Shown in pieces: positions 5,565-5,903 of a stretch of DNA of 5,903 nt. The notes beneath the pieces are model-generated. The model had not been told where the DNA came from, ran no database searches, and saw nothing but the letters and a program-made list of their open reading frames with translations. How positions within the stretch are numbered: the first letter of the stretch is position 1; each line of letters begins with the position of its first letter. The position numbers and the translations under genes were made by a program. This stretch comes from Candidatus Nitrosopolaris nunavutensis (GTDB taxonomy: Archaea; Thermoproteota; Nitrososphaeria; Nitrososphaerales; Nitrososphaeraceae), in contig DAOM01000050.1 of assembly GCA_002501855.1 (NCBI GenBank), positions 1-5,903 of the forward strand, in the 5' to 3' direction.

Positions 5565-5773
5565 TAGTAGTTGCAATATGCTTTGTATAAAAAGACATCT
5601 AAAGAATTGATTGTTGTTATCGTGAATCTTCCACTACAGGGATTACTGAAGAATAAACCCTTACCTACAAAATTTGTCCAAGTATAGAATTGCAATGCAC
5701 TATTAAACAAACTATCCCCAGAAACGTTAATCGTTGGATCTGCAGTGTTTCCTTGCTGGTTTTGTGGCAACAT
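5564..5773 (-). CDS. Hypothetical 69-residue protein
   Basis: ATG 5773 to TAA 5566-5564, which shares its last base with the ATG of the next gene (TAATG), a typical translational-coupling arrangement. Codon use matches the neighbouring genes, favouring a real gene. The product begins MLPQNQQGNTADPTINVSGD and contains LQFYTWTNFVGKGLFF and two cysteines, with no signal peptide or transmembrane helix. Six more codons are open upstream (HDGLSQ) before a stop, without a better start. It may be a complete small protein or the surviving C-terminal piece of a larger one, since its composition resembles the end of an extracellular beta-rich domain. I do not recognise the family. An AT-rich TATA-like block about 36 bp upstream would give a leader of roughly 10 nt. 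Confidence 0.5.
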   Translation of the reverse strand: MLPQNQQGNTADPTINVSGDSLFNSALQFYTWTNFVGKGLFFSNPCSGRFTITTINSLDVFLYKAYCNY

Positions 5774-5804
5774 CTGGCTTAAACCGTCGTGTTATCCACT
5801 AGCG

Positions 5805-5825
5805 AATATAATATAATGATTATAT
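5805..5825. promoter_or_regulatory. Divergent AT-rich promoter with a 15-bp palindrome
   Basis: The 60 bp between the two divergent starts (5773 minus, 5834 plus) contain overlapping TATA-like sequence (AATATAATATAATG) and an exact odd-centred palindrome ATATAAT-G-ATTATAT at 5811-5825. The plus-strand TATA centre is about 23-25 bp from ATG 5834, and the minus-strand one about 36 bp from ATG 5773. The palindrome overlaps the plus-strand core promoter and could be bound by a dimeric regulator. Low-complexity AT sequence makes chance palindromes likely. Confidence 0.4.
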
Positions 5826-5833
5826 GGTATTAC

Positions 5834-5903
5834 ATGGCATATTTTCTTGAGATCATAGCTAGACTTCGGAATGACATTGAGTTTCACGTACGGCTAGAAA
5901 TGA
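5834..5903 (+). CDS. Start of a gene leaving the window (hypothetical)
   Basis: From ATG 5834 the frame is open to the window edge for 23 codons, beginning MAYFLEIIARLRNDIEFHVR. The reading looks like an amphipathic helix with alternating hydrophobic and charged residues, as in real protein N-termini. The TATA-like AATATAATATAAT about 25 bp upstream would make it leaderless. No Shine-Dalgarno is seen. Too little is present to name a family. Confidence 0.4.
   Translation, partial: MAYFLEIIARLRNDIEFHVRLEM

Noticed and set aside
1..5903. CRISPR array, rRNA, tRNA or a recognisable transposase
   Set aside because: No regularly spaced direct repeats, RNA gene signatures or transposase motifs were seen on either strand.

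Overview
The window is AT-rich and looks like a terrestrial ammonia-oxidising archaeon of the Nitrososphaerales (Thaumarchaeota), most likely close to Nitrososphaera or Nitrosocosmicus. The support is family-level and recalled, not searched: a thaumarchaeal-type polysaccharide deacetylase tail, a secreted Ig-like protein ending in an Asn-rich stretch, a DUF1326 protein, a germin-type bicupin, a secreted protein of a type I associate with this group, and AT-rich TATA-like boxes about 25 nt upstream of several start codons, as in leaderless archaeal transcripts.

Layout. 1-516 (+) is the C-terminal part of a polysaccharide deacetylase family protein that enters from the left. 541-1646 (+) is a secreted Ig-like protein gene broken by two frameshifts. 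1647-1840 has no gene but holds nested inverted repeats. 1841-1961 (+) is a decayed small zinc-ribbon gene (relic A). 2063-2692 (+) is a DUF1326 protein. It converges, stop overlapping stop, on a two-gene minus-strand operon: a membrane-anchored coiled-coil protein (3164-2913) followed by a small helical protein (2916-2689). 3258-3413 (+) is a second decayed copy of the same zinc-ribbon gene (relic B), followed by about 245 bp without a convincing gene. 3659-4711 (+) is a bicupin with two complete metal sites. 4712-5022 holds no gene I trust. On the minus strand, a 69-residue protein (5773-5564) is coupled by a TAATG overlap to a secreted protein (5564-5028). A 60-bp divergent promoter region separates this pair from a plus-strand gene that starts at 5834 and leaves the window.

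How the genes relate. No pathway joins them. The window reads as an accessory chromosomal patch with small operons, secreted proteins and decaying gene copies. The most informative signals are the paired zinc-ribbon relics in direct orientation about 1.4 kb apart, the twice-frameshifted secreted protein, the coiled-coil operon whose best leaderless ATG lies one base out of frame, and three perfect 8-bp hairpins at gene 3' ends. I found no clear evidence of an undescribed multi-gene system; the minus-strand coiled-coil pair is the closest candidate.
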